Below, piece by piece: positions 47,729-59,040 of a DNA stretch of 64,000 nucleotides. The translations under genes were made by a program, and so were the position numbers. Position 1 is the stretch's first letter. The number at the start of each line of letters is the position of its first letter. Location of the stretch: assembly GCA_963922205.1 (NCBI GenBank), contig CAWUHX010000152.1, forward strand, positions 186,001-250,000. Reading direction: 5' to 3'. This DNA is from Romanomermis culicivorax. Lineage: Eukaryota > Nematoda > Enoplea > Mermithida > Mermithidae. The notes under the pieces are model-generated. The model ran no database searches. It saw only the letters and a program-made list of their open reading frames with translations, and was not told where the DNA came from.

Positions 47729-48131
47729 CATTTCAGAAAGTCAAAATCTATTTTTTAACTTTTTTGTAACTATAATTTTAAGCATGAAGTCGAGTTTGGA
47801 TTTTGAAGCATCATGGAAGTAATTTTCAGAAATTTCAGGTTTAACCTGAAGTTTTTCAGACTAATGAGAGTATGAGTATATTTTCTTATTTTCTCAATTT
47901 GTCCGATCTTTCCATTTTTACTGCAATTGAAAAGAGCACATTTTTTACTTCAGGAATCCAGTTGGCAAGGATAAAGCAAATGATGAATCATGGCCAGATT
48001 GCTCCTTATATATTGTGACCTCAGGATAAAAGAATCATATGACACATTCGAGAATACTAGCCAGAAAATTCTGGAAGCTTCTGGTGAAATTGATGTAAAA
48101 TAACTGTTCATCATACTGTAATGAATGACAT

Positions 48132-50197
48132 CAGGGTTCATACAAAGTTGGAGAAAAAAAATTCCCTGTGTTTTCCAGGTTTTCCAGGTTGACAAATGAA
48201 ATTTTTCCAGGTTTTTATAATGATGAAATATTAAAATCCTGAAGAAAAATACTGAATAATAGAAACATGTGTGAGCTAAAGTATCATCAAAAATAGAGTA
48301 CTAAATCAAAAAATGTATTTCAAATTAGTGCATAACCTAGCGCCGAAAAATTTTGATTCTAAAGCCTCTAAAACGTCGGAAAATTAATTTTTCAGCACAT
48401 TCTTATGCAGCTACCGATGATCAATCGTGATCTTTCCAGCATTTGATTGGTGGAAGCGTTAAAACATTTTTCTAACGTTTTCGTATATCAAGAGCCAGTA
48501 ATTTACCAATCATAATTATTTATGATATATATAAACCAACGTATAAACCATAAAAAAGTGTGATAGATATTTTACTTCGGACTCGGATATCGGTAATTAA
48601 CGCGGTGCAGAGCATCGGAAAAAATTCGGATCTTGATATTGGTACCGAGATATTAGAGCGCGGGACAATAGAGCGCAGAAATTAAAGCGCAGGGACATTA
48701 GAGCGCGGACATTAGAGCGCAGAGACATTAAAGCGCAGGACTATAGAGCGCGGGACAATAGAGCGCAAGGATAATAGAGCGCCAGGACAATAGAGCGCAG
48801 GACAATAGAGCGCGGACGTTAGAGCGAGGATGCTCTATTATCCTGCGCTCTATTATCCTCCTGCGGTGTATTGTCCTGCGCTCTACTGTCCACGCTCTAA
48901 TGTCCGCGCTCTATTGTCCTGCGCTCTAATGTCTCTGTGCTCTATTGTCCTGCGCTCTAATCTTCCCGCGCTCTAGTGTCCCTGCGCTCTATTGTCCTGT
49001 GCTCTAATGTCCCTGCGCTCTATTGTCCTGCGCTTGCGTTCTAATGTGCCTGCACTCTATTGTCCTGCGCCCTATCGCCCTGCGCTCTAATGTCTCTGCG
49101 CTTTAATGTGCGCACTCTAATGTTCCCGCGCTCTAATGTCCGGTCACGTTTGATATTCTATATCGTTGGAAAATGACTATTTTTAATACCTATTTCCTGC
49201 CTGAAAAGTCTAATTTTTCAGTAAATTCAACATGTTTTCAGTCAGGCAAACTGAAATTCAAAAATTAGGCAAGCAGCAATGGATTGAATGACTTTTTCAG
49301 ACAGAAGAACCTCTGCTATTGTCCCACGCTTAATCATTTTCCAAATGCAAAAAGTTATCTTCACGAAAGTCAAAAATTCTAAATAACCACAAAACGATTT
49401 TGTGGAAATAATCTAGAAAAATCGATGTTTTAGTCAAATATGTGAAAAAACAATACAAGGTCAAACATTCATCCATAACATGCTGATGTTTAAAAGCTAT
49501 AAGACAGCGTAAGCTAGGCCGACATTTTCCAACCGCACAACAGAAATGATAGTAAGAATCATAAGTGATTTGAAATCCGGCGCGAAGCGCCGGAAAATTT
49601 TCGATGTTTTCTTAAAAACGCATAAGAATGCATCTAAGCTCACCCAATCAAAAGGGTCGTTAAGGCTCTAATTTTTATAAGCCATGTTGGCTTGTGCCCC
49701 TAAATTTTTAGGAGTCAATCAGAATTTTTAGAAGCCATGGCTCCTAATTGACCTAAAAATCCCTGACCAGACTCGATTTTTTTTGCTCGCAAATATGAAT
49801 GCTCTATATAGCCGAAAACATTTTGTTGATTAGTCTCCAATTTTCTGGCATAAATAGGGAGTTTGAATGTTTTCTCGAATATTACCCTTACAAACCAATT
49901 GAAACGTTGACTTTGACATAATAATTTAAAGGCTAAATTAAAAGTTGAAGTTGAAAAACTAAAAAAACGATCTCAAATACTCGATGATTTTAAGCAATTT
50001 CACTTTCAATGTGCATAGTCGAATAAGAAAACTCGCCGCAGCGCGGCGAAAAAATTTGACGATTTTCCTGTAATTTTCAACACAAAATATTTATTTTTCC
50101 TTAAAATTCCCTGTGTTTTCCAGGTTTTCCAGACCTGAAAAAAAATTCCCTGTGTTTTCCAGGTTTTCCAGGTTTTCCAGGTTGTGTATGAACCCTG
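48132..50197. mobile_element. 1.55-kb element with 6-bp duplication, copy 2 (carries hairpin element)
   Basis: It is the same element as 44681-47182 at about 95% by eye, with ends CAGGGTTCATACAAAG and GTGTATGAACCCTG. The duplication TGACAT (48126-48131, 50198-50203) is exact. Removing the 509-bp hairpin element and its 8-bp duplication leaves about 1,550 bp. A third, more diverged and partly inverted relative covers about 50650-51480. Confidence 0.9.
48641..49149. mobile_element. Hairpin element of tandem AGAGCGC words with perfect 8-bp duplication
   Basis: About 11 units of roughly 15 bp (GGGACAATAGAGCGCA-like) run up to about 48830, then about 20 units of the reverse complement (TGCGCTCTATTGTCC-like) run to the right end. 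The ends GGTACCGAGATATTAGAGCG and CGCTCTAATGTCCGGTCACG are imperfect inverted repeats. The duplication TTGATATT (48633-48640, 49150-49157) is exact, and copy 1 of the host element has a single TTGATATT at this site. No ORF. Superfamily not assigned. Confidence 0.9.
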
Positions 50198-50203
50198 TGA
50201 CAT

Positions 50204-52092
50204 AATCAAATAAAATCCAAACTGTAACCTTTTATATGCACTTCTGATAAAGCCTACTTTTAATCGTTTACACGACGTCAGCATAACCCACTTCAAATCT
50301 GTATGCAGAAAGAAACATCATGCGCATAGTAAAACATAGGGTTCGGAAAAAAACCATTTTGCTTCAACTGGATTCATGAAGTGCTCTTAAGTCAAATGTG
50401 TTCTTTTCATTGGTAGTAAAAATGGAAAAAATCGACGGTGGCCTCAATAGGAACAATTGGCTGAGAAAATTAACATAAATTCGCATTTTATTAAGCCCTT
50501 CACATCGAGTCAGACTCGACGAGTCTAATAACTTTTGATTAATTGCTCAAAAATTATGATACTGCTAAAGCGTCACTACACCCTGGCTCTCAATCGTCGT
50601 CTAAAAAATCAGGGCATTGGCCACTTTTGTCTTGGAGCTTTAGCAGGGTTTTTCAGGCGAACTAGGAGCCATGGCCCCTAAAAATTTAGGGGCACAAGTC
50701 AAATTGACTTGTAAAAATTAGAGCCCGACGACCCTTTTGATTAGGTGAGTTTCCTATCTGGAGATGCATTTTTAATGCATTTAAAAAATACCGAAAATTT
50801 TCCGGTGCTTCGCGCCATATTTGTGATTCTTGGTGCCATTTCTGTTGTGCAGTTGGAAAATGTCGGCCAAGCTTATAGTTATATGTTTTAAACATGAACA
50901 TGTTATGGATGAATGATCTTGTATTGTTTTTTACGTATTTGACGAAAACCAAGATTTTTCTAGATTATTTTCACAAAATCGTACTGCGATCCTTTAGAAT
51001 TTTCGACTTTTGGGAACATAACTTTTTGCATTTGGAAAAAGATTGAGACATCATCAGCATCGGAAAATGGCTTGTATTCTTCTGTCTGAAGAAGCCATCC
51101 AAATTCTTTGTTGCTTGCCTAATTTTTGAATTTTAGTTTGCCCGATTGAAAACTCGTTGAATCCACTGAAAAATAAGACATTTTCATGCAGTAAATAGAT
51201 ATTAAAAATATTCATTCTCCAGCACTATAGAATATCAAAATCCAAAATTTTCTTTCGATGCTATGCGCCGACATTAAATACCAATATGGAAGTCCGAAGT
51301 AAAATACCTATCGCGCTTTTTATGCTTTATAAGTTCGAAGTCAATCATAAATACTCATGATTGGTAGATTACTGGCTCTTGATATATTAGATCGAAAATG
51401 TTAGAAAAATATTTGAATGCTTTCGCCAACCAAATGGTGAAAACATCACAATCGATCATCGGTAACTGCGGAAGAATGTCCCGGAAAAATTAATTTTCAT
51501 GACTGATTTGAATAATGACTGATATTATGTGAGCCTTATTATTCTGTCTTTGATTGAGAATGTATTCGAAATGGTGAATCTATTATGTGGGCTTTAATTG
51601 TGATTTTGAAAAGAGTGTTTTTGAATAAATTTGTGTAAAAGAGCATTATTTTTATACTCCCTCATTCGTTGACAAACACTTCAGTTTTGGCTTGTTGAAA
51701 TTTGAATTGGTCTGTAAAATTTTGACCCTCGAAGCCAATTAGCCTGTCGAGAAAAAATGGAAAAAACTGAGCTTTAGATAGTTAAAGCTTGATCCTAATT
51801 CTTCGCGACAAATTTTGCATGGCACTTTCTATCCGAATAATACAAAGTCTGGAATTTTCCGCTCAATTTGCATAATGTAACTCTGTTCAGCGTCGGAAAT
51901 TGTGTAAATGGCATCTTGTAGGCCATTCTAAAGTTTTGGACAACGCTCTTGATTATAATTACAGCCTAACAGACTGAAAAACGCAGTAAAATCCATGAAA
52001 AACTTCAAAAATCCCGCTAACAGCAAGCAAAAACTCAACAAATTAGATTTTGGAAAGTGGTTTTCGCCAGAAAAGTTGATGAAGCACCTAAC
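50204..52092. other. Intron sequence with a diverged repeat copy
   Basis: 50640-51500 is a diverged, inverted relative of the internal part of the 1.55-kb element, starting CAGGGTTTTTCAGGCG with GGAGCC and GGGGCAC words. The rest is AT-rich with nothing I recognise. Confidence 0.6.
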
Positions 52093-52146
52093 CATACCTG
52101 GATTGGGGGGGGGGGACGGGGGGTGGGGGGGGGGGGGGGGGAGGCT

Positions 52147-52702
52147 CAGGGTTGGCAAGGCTTTGGTTAAAAAAGAACCAAATAATTGGAAAATCTCTGG
52201 TTTTTTTTTGGTGTTTTTTCTAAAATCACTCAGAAATCGTTTTTTCACATTAGTCGATCTTCTACGCATGTATTGGTGGTTATCAAAATCAACAAAACTA
52301 TTAATTTAGTTGAACTGACTTCACTACAAAGTAGAATATTCTTCTTCTTTCTTTTTGAATTTTGCCATTACATATCGCATGATCTACTCTATTTTTACTT
52401 CCCTTATATTCTTCACTCATGGTTCCTTTCCTATGTGTCCGCTATTACAGTATTTCTATTGCTATAATAGGATTTCCTATAGCATATAGTAATGACACTT
52501 CCGATAAGAATAATACGTCTAACTGCCATTTTAAGGCTCTCTAACTACTTTAAGATGACGAAGGGAGCTTCCAGCAATTTTTTATTGTAGTTATCTTGAT
52601 GTAGGTACCAAACATTCTGAAGAATTAAACCGAAAAAAACCAATAAAACCATTAAAAAACCAAAAAGTCGAAACTTCAAAAGTGTGGTTTTTGCCAACCC
52701 TA
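52147..52702. mobile_element. Element with CAGGGTTGGCAA ends
   Basis: A 556-bp element with left end CAGGGTTGGCAAGGC and right end GGTTTTTGCCAACCCTA. The flanks GGGAGGCT and GGGAGGTT agree at 7 of 8. No coding capacity. Confidence 0.7.
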
Positions 52703-52900
52703 GGGAGGTTGGGGGAGAACTCACCTCCAACTTGGTCAACCCTATACTCAATTCCCCTCCAAACTCGGAAAAATTAGAAAAAAGTGGATTTTTTGGAAAA
52801 CTTTTCGACTTTCTTGGGCTTTTTTCGATCCCCCTCCTCAAAATTTGGAAATGTTGAGTGAGACATCCACCCCAAAATTTTGGGTTAACTCTTCCCCCAC

Positions 52901-53882
52901 TACCATTTTTTTTCCTCGAAGATTTTTTCCACATGAGAACCGGACCCAAAATCTTTTTCTTCATTTTTAAAAAATGTTTATAATGCGGCTACATCTGCTT
53001 TTTCATGCATTTTAGGAGCATACCCAAGCATTTTGTTGTATTTGCAGTCGAAAACCTGCAAAAATGAGGAAAAAAATTGGGAGAACTCTGGTTATGTTAG
53101 TCAAAATGAGCTCATGACGAATATACTGGTGTTCTACAGGAGCGGGTGAGGCATGTTAACGATAGAATCCTAGGGAATTATGTAATCCGCTATTAACATT
53201 TCTGTGGTTGCGATTAGAATCATCTAATTTCATTCAGTTCTTGGTCCAGCGCAAAATTTTTTGAATTTTCACCTTCTAAAACGCTGGAAAATAAACCTTC
53301 ACAATGTTGAGAAATAAATTAAAATCAAACTGATGAAATGTAATCTGTTTCCCATTCCGGTGCATAGCGCCGAAAAATTTTTAAGATTTTTATATTCTAA
53401 AACGCTGGAAAATAGATCTCTACAACAGATATTCGTGAACAGAAGCTCTAAAATCGCAGTCCAGAATGATGTCTTCAATTTTCATCTTCAATAAACGCAT
53501 AAGTTCAGGTTGCAAACTTTTGAAAAATTCCAAGCATCAAGAGAAAAAATTGAGAGAATTGATAAAAAATCTCAATTTTGGGCGACATAATTGACTGTTA
53601 ACGATTAGAAAATGAAACGAGCTAACTTGATTGATAGAAACTGTTGAGCATTAATTAATAAGTCGAAGTAGATATGCTAACGGCCGCGCCTGATAGAAAA
53701 TAGTCATGATTTATCCATGACCCGGAAAATTTTGAGATTTTAACCCTTTAAGTCCGTCAAAACGAATGTTTCCGGTTTTGAATTCCCCAAGATTTTTTCC
53801 ACAATGAGAATCATACCCAAAACTTGTTTCCTCATTTCGAAATTATTTTCCTCAAAAGACTCCATTTGAGGAAAAAACGGTG
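52901..53882. mobile_element. CACCG-type hAT-like element, CCTCA word
   Basis: Ends are TACCATTTTTTTTCCTCG and TTTGAGGAAAAAACGGTG. The body matches 57153-59040 in the opposite orientation. The flanks TCCCCCAC and CCCCCTAC agree at 6 of 8. Confidence 0.7.
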
Positions 53883-54549
53883 CCCCCTACTGGTCGGACC
53901 TCTTACAGGTATGAACCTAACCGACTACTCATTTTGGAATTTACTCGACCCAAACCATAGTGTGGAAATCGAGAAAACTAATGATTCAAACAGGGTTCTT
54001 TTGTGCACGGACATTTGTGCCAATTGACACAAAAAATTTTTTCTACTAGAAAAATACTGAAAACTGCGGAAAAGTTTTAGGCCAAAAGCTTGATAAAAAG
54101 CTAGCGTTTAACGCATTAATTTTTTGTAAAAATCGTGCGCAACCTATTTTGCAGCTAACCATGTCAGTGAGATAAGAAAATACTGTGCAGGAAAATAGTT
54201 GACGATGTCTCAAAAAATGGAATGCTGAGAAAATTTTAATAACTCTAGAATTGTTTAGGAAGTTCAAATTGATCCAATTTTCGACTACAAATGTCTTATT
54301 ATATATATTCAACAACAATGTAAAGACTAGAGAAAATAAAGTCGAAAGTTTTGTAAATTTTCGGTCAAAACATTGTACTTGATAGCCTGTAAAGATTGCT
54401 GCAACAATACTAATACACTGTTTGAAGAGAAATCGTTCGCGTTCGGGTCAAATATACGAATAGGAAATATAACATTCATTGACGCGGCGCGAAGCGCCGA
54501 AAAAATTTCGAATTTTCAGCCACCAAAAGGTCTAGAAATCAAAGAAATT

Positions 54550-54975
54550 TATGAATGAATGAATAATGAAGAAGATTTATTACCTGCCAGGCGAAATATA
54601 ACACAAGAAAAGAAAAAAGGTCAAAACGCGAGAACAAACGATTAAAATGAAATAAGAAAACGAAGAAAAGTTTAGAAAACTCAATCGACGGCCACTTCAA
54701 AACGACAAATACAATATCGCAGCGAAAATATGCACTACAGTAAACAAGTTAATGACGGTAATAGGAAGCGCAGGTTACATATTTGTAACAGGCTAACGCG
54801 CTACCCCGAGATAATCAGAAAAATCAACCTCAGAGATTTTCGTTTTGAATGTGTGTAAATTGGAAGAACTAAGAACTTCAGCTGAAAGTTCATTCCATAT
54901 ATCAATGTACCTGTTGGAAAAATCATATAATCTAATATTTGTTTTAGCTTTACCTGTTTTGAGTTGAAGTTGAAG
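54550..54975 (-). pseudogene. CR1/L2-like LINE 3' fragment
   Basis: It encodes the last roughly 60 residues of a CR1/L2-type ORF2: LYDFSNRYIDIWNELSAEV then LHTFKTKI, the family WNxLP-like C-terminal signature also seen at 62830 in this window. The 3' UTR ends with AATAAATCTTCTTC and an (ATTC)3 tail. All upstream parts are missing, the usual 5' truncation. Antisense to nothing; it shares the KDEL receptor strand within intron 1. Confidence 0.75.
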
Positions 54976-55296
54976 TTTTGAGTTGTTGAAGATTATCAAT
55001 GAAAACATGAGATACTACGTTTAAGATGATGAAAACTATTATAGATTGAGTGATAAATGAAGGTAGGCATGATAAAAGCCACGCCTGAGCTACTTAATGA
55101 ATAATGATGATTATTAAAGTTATAACCGGCGCGAAGCGCCGAAAAATTTCGAGATTTGGACGCCTAAAATGCACCAAAATGCATCTTTTCAATATATAAA
55201 CCCCAAATTTTTCTTCCACATTTGTGGAAAGACCTCAAAAATTTTTTCCACATTCCAGATTTTTTTTCCACAATGCAAATGTGGAAAAAAACAGTG
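54976..55296. mobile_element. Right end of a CCACA-word hAT-like element
   Basis: The right part of the shared body (hairpin CCGGCGCGAAGCGCCG near 55126, then AAAATGCACCAAAATGCATC) ends in CCACA/TGTGG words and TGTGGAAAAAAACAGTG. The left end is lost at the LINE fragment. Confidence 0.6.
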
Positions 55297-55305
55297 GTTT
55301 AGCCA

Positions 55306-56306
55306 CACTGTTTTTTCCCCCCTGGCCTTTTCCCCAAATGGGGAAAGGGATCAAAAATTTTATCCCCATTTTCCCGAAGTCGTTTTTTTCGCTTAAAAAT
55401 GCTCGCAGGTGCTTTATTTACGTGTTTTTGAGCTTTTTCAAGCCTTCTGGTGTTTTCAGACCCGTTAATTCATTAAAATTCAGGAAAAAATTGAAATTTT
55501 CGAGTTCAAAGTTTAATCTACAAGCATTGAAACAAACTTTCAAGCAAACTATCCAAAAGCATAATGACTTTGAATTACATGAGAAATCGATGGTTAAGTC
55601 CTCTATGATGACAAGTGAGAACCCAAAAGGGATAATAATCTTTCCGGCGCGTAGCGCCGGAAAAATTTTTTGGGTATTGATATTCTGCGACGCTGGAAAA
55701 TCAATTTTCCGAACGTTTATTTCAAGAATTAGATTTGAATTTTGTGTTCAAAAGTCGTAATTTCTAGAATTTTACTTGAAAAATTTTAAAACCAGTTATA
55801 ATTTATTTGTAAACTCTATACTTGGTCGAAAATATATGAGTAAGCAGAGTAGAAATTTCCGAAAGATATTTCCATGAAGCATTTGAATTGATTTTACGTC
55901 AGAAAAGAAATAATTGCATCAAAAAGCTTGGAGAATCTTTCTCAAACGGAAAAAAATGCGAATCTTCATTAAATATCATGATAAAATATTGAGGATTACC
56001 AATGAAAACATGAAATAATACGTTCAAGATGATGAAAACTATTATAGATTATATGATAAATGAAGGTAGACATGCTAAAAGCCGCGCCTGGGCTAAGTAA
56101 TGCATAATAATGATTATTAAAGTTATAATCGGCGCGGAGCGCCGGAAAATTTTGAGATTATGACCTTCTAAAATGCACCAAAATGCATCTTTTCTGAATC
56201 CGATCCCCAAAATTTTTTTCCCCAAATGGGGAAAGAGCCCAAAATTTTTTTCCCTTTTCCGAATTTTTTTTCCCCAAAAAGCACGATTTGGGGGAAAAAA
56301 ACAGTG
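55306..56306. mobile_element. hAT-like MITE, CCCC word, perfect 8-bp duplication
   Basis: Ends are CACTGTTTTTTCCCCCCTGG and TTGGGGGAAAAAAACAGTG. The duplication TTTAGCCA (55298-55305, 56307-56314) is exact. CCCCAAATGGGG-type words fill both ends, while the middle is the same body as the GCAC-ended 45097-46037, with hairpins near 55645 and 56130. It is inserted about 140 bp inside intron 1 from exon 1. Confidence 0.9.
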
Positions 56307-56427
56307 TTTAGCCAGTGCCAAAATTTTTGTGCCAATTGGCACAAACGCCCAAAAGTTTTTGTGCCATTCCAATTTTTTTTTGTGCGAAAAACCATGTTTT
56401 GGCACACAAAGAACACTGGATTCAAAC
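56307..56427. mobile_element. GTGCCA-word end fragment
   Basis: GTGCCAATTGGCAC and TTGGCACACAAAGAACACTG form the right end of a GTGCCA-type element. A matching left end CAGTGTTTTTTTGTGCC is at 60062. Confidence 0.6.
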
Positions 56428-56443
56428 AAGGAACAAAGCTTAC

Positions 56444-56534
56444 CCGCGCAGGACCTCGATCGCCAAATTTTGATCAAGAGAATAACAATTGCGAAAAGGT
56501 GAGATAAATCTCCAACCAACCGAAAAATATTCAT
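56444..56534 (-). CDS. KdelR: KDEL receptor exon 1 (start codon)
   Basis: The ERD2-family receptor binds C-terminal KDEL/HDEL signals of escaped ER proteins in the Golgi and returns them in COPI vesicles. This exon runs from ATG at 56534 through MNIFRLVGDLSHLFAIVI, LLIKIWRSRSCA and the first base of Gly31, then donor GTAAGC. R5 and H12, ligand-contact residues in the family, are present. The start matches the universal MNxFRxxGDLSH opening. The four exons together encode residues 1-201 with all phases compatible and no stop, so the gene looks functional. Upstream (56535-56800) no TATA-like element stands out. Confidence 0.96.
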
Positions 56535-57152
56535 CCTTCCGTGCGACAAGAATCTAGATATTAAATTTAGTCGTCTGTCGAGTCGACTGGGAAGTGCGAA
56601 ACAGAAAAACCGTAAATCTCGACCGATCCGCTCTTGGTGGTGAAGGTGGGTGAGATGAGATATACGAGTTTGGAAGATGAGGCGATACAGTAAATTCCAA
56701 TAAATGTTCTAGCCACGTAAATGAACTGCAGGTATTTATTTTGTTGATGAGCTGTAAACTCAATCTAGATGATTTACAACAGTGAAATAACATTTTTCCG
56801 GATATTTGCAGATTCTTAAATGCTGATCATCCGGAAGTGCTGATGGGATTGTCACAAGGTCTACCAGTTAGGATTTTATCCACAACATCCTAATTTATAC
56901 TGTATAAAATCCAACAGAATCTTCAACAGCGCGGCGTCCAGCACCGTTTATTTCCCTCAAATGGGGTCTTTTGAGGAAAAAAATTTCGAAATGAGAAAAA
57001 AAATTTTGGTTATGGTTCTCATTGTGGAAAAATTTTTGGGTAATTCAAAACTGAAAAGATGCGTTTTGGTGGACTTAAAAGGGTGGACTTAACATCATAC
57101 CTGTTGGTGTGGACTTAACATCATACCTGTACTTGCGGAGGGTTGGGGGGGC

Positions 57153-59040
57153 CACCGTTTTTTTTTCCTCAAATGGAGTCTTTTGAGGAAAAAAATTTCG
57201 AAATGAGGAAAAAAATTTTGGGTATGGTTCTCATTGAGGAAAAAATTTTGGGGAATTCAAAACCGAAAAGATGCGTTTTGGTGGACTTAAAAGGGTCTAA
57301 ATCTCAAAATTTTCCGGCGCTTCGCGCCGGTCATGGGTGTAATCTTGACTATTTTCTATCAGGCGCGGCCGTTAGCATATCAACTCCGACTTACTAATTA
57401 ATTCTCAACAGTTTCCATCAATCAAGTTAGCTCGTTTCATTTTCTAATCGTTAACAGTTCATCACCAGGGTTTATTTTGCACACTGCAACCAAATTCCGG
57501 GCTGTGCAACCAAATTTTTTCTGCCAAGTTGCACAGTGCAACTTGAGGCCTGACTGCTCTTTTGATAAAGTTATTGGGTTTTCTGTCCGGAGATGCATTT
57601 TTATGCGTTCTAAAATGGAAAAAAAGAACATTTTCCGGCGCTTCGCGCCGAGTTTCAATTAATTTATAATTTTCTATATTATTCTAGTACGCGGTTAGAA
57701 AAGGTCATTCTAGTTAGTGCTTAAGGTTCTAATTATCATCATATTATGGTTAAATGTTTGATCCTGTATTGTTTTTTGACGAAGTTGATGAAAACCAACA
57801 TTTTTCTCGATAATTTTCCCAAAATTGTTTGCGATCTTCACAAAAAATTTGAAATTTGACTTTCATGTGATTAAAAGATTTTGAGTGTAAGACAATGCTA
57901 GAAATTTTTGGCGGTTGAAAGCCGCTGGCCTAGTTTTTGGATTTGAGTTCGTCCCACTGAAAATTCATTAAATTCACCGAGAAATCAAACCTTCTGTCTG
58001 GGAAATAGAAGGTGAAAAGATTCATTTTTCAGCGTTCTAGAATATTGAAATCCCGAAAAAATTTTCGGCGCTGCGCGCCGAACTAATTACTCTACTCTAG
58101 TCATATTAACTTTTTCATTTGGTCTCCAAAACTCAAAAATTGGGTTTTAAATGCCTAAAACCGACGCGGATCGAATGAAATGTCAAGAAAACAGTTTGCG
58201 ATGGTTTTTCCGATAAATTTAAGCAAATTTATCGATTTTAGAGTGAGCAACTAAAAATTTATCTGCGCAACCAAAATTTTCCCCCAAGTTGCACATTGCA
58301 ACCTGGCCTGTGCAAAAAAGCCTGGTTCCATATGTCGCCCAAAATTGAAATTTTTCATCAATTCTCTCAATTTTTCCTCTCGATGCTTGGAATTTTTTTA
58401 ACGTTTGCAACCTGAACTTTTGCCTTTATTGAAGATGGAGATCGAAGACACTACTAGACTGCGATCTGTTCATTAATATCTGTTATGTAGAGAGATTTAT
58501 TTTCCAGCGTTTTAGAATATAAAAACCCGAAAATTTTTCCGGCGCTCGGCGCCGGAATTTGAAACAAATTACAGTTCATCAGTTTGATTTTAATTTATTT
58601 CTCAACGCTGTGAAGATTCATTTTCCAGCGTTTCTGAAAGTGAAAATCAAACAATTTTTCTGGCGTTCCGCGCCGGACCACAAACTGAATAAAATTAGAT
58701 GATTCTAATCGGAACCACACAAATGTCAATATAGGGCGGATAAATTCCTGAGAACTCTATCGTTAACATGCTTCACCTGCTTCTGTACAACACCAATATA
58801 TTCTTCATGAGCTCATTTTTAACTAACGTAACCAGAATTTTCTCAATTTTTTCCTCATTTTTGCAGGTTTCTGACTCCAAATACAACGAAATGCTTAAGT
58901 ATGCTCCTAAAATGCATAAAACAGCATCCATAGCCACATTATAAACGTTTTTAAAAATGAGGAAAATTTTTGGAAAATGAGGAAAAAAATTTTGGGTCCG
59001 GTTCTCATGTGGAAAAAATTTTCGAGGAAAAAAAACGGTG
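57153..59040. mobile_element. CACCG-type hAT-like element, third layer
   Basis: Ends are CACCGTTTTTTTTTCCTC and GAGGAAAAAAAACGGTG, flanked by GGGGGGGC and GGGGGACC (6 of 8 in a G run). Same family as its grand-host 56942-60055. It contains hairpins at 57315, 58064, 58540 and 58660. Confidence 0.75.
57466..58324. mobile_element. GCAACC-word hAT-like element, innermost layer
   Basis: Ends are CAGGGTTTATTTTGCACAC and GCCTGTGCAAAAAAGCCTG, with GCAACC/GGTTGC words at both ends. Comparison with the uninterrupted relative at 59310-59350 places the insertion in ...AACAGTT/ATGTCGCCC...; the flanks show only a degraded duplication (GTTCATCA against GTTCCATA). Confidence 0.7.

Larger units (their letters stand above)
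52093..53913. mobile_element. CATACCTG-ended element hosting two later insertions
   Basis: Ends are CATACCTGGATTGGGG and CTCTTACAGGTATG. The flanks CACCTAAC (52085-52092) and AACCTAAC (53914-53921) agree at 7 of 8. The element is split by 52147-52702 and by 52901-53882; what remains matches the 209-223-bp MITEs at 29143 and 35656. A dense G-tract (52108-52141) lies near its left end. Confidence 0.8.
41206..56443 (-). other. KdelR: KDEL receptor intron 1, 15.2 kb of layered transposons
   Basis: Standard GTAAGC donor and TTTTCAG acceptor. Contents, described separately, include two 1.55-kb elements, a solo LTR, hAT-like MITEs, a hairpin element, a CR1-like LINE 3' fragment and G-rich repeats. 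41206-42640 looks largely unique, with an ATC microsatellite near 42092. 42650-44300 is a mosaic of repeat pieces, including a GTACA left end at 42925 and a body ending AAAAAAACACACTG near 43977. Confidence 0.8.

Noticed and set aside
55169-55760. Two long overlapping open frames
   Set aside because: They cross the boundary of two transposons (55296/55306) and follow T-rich and C-rich terminal words; no protein similarity recognised.
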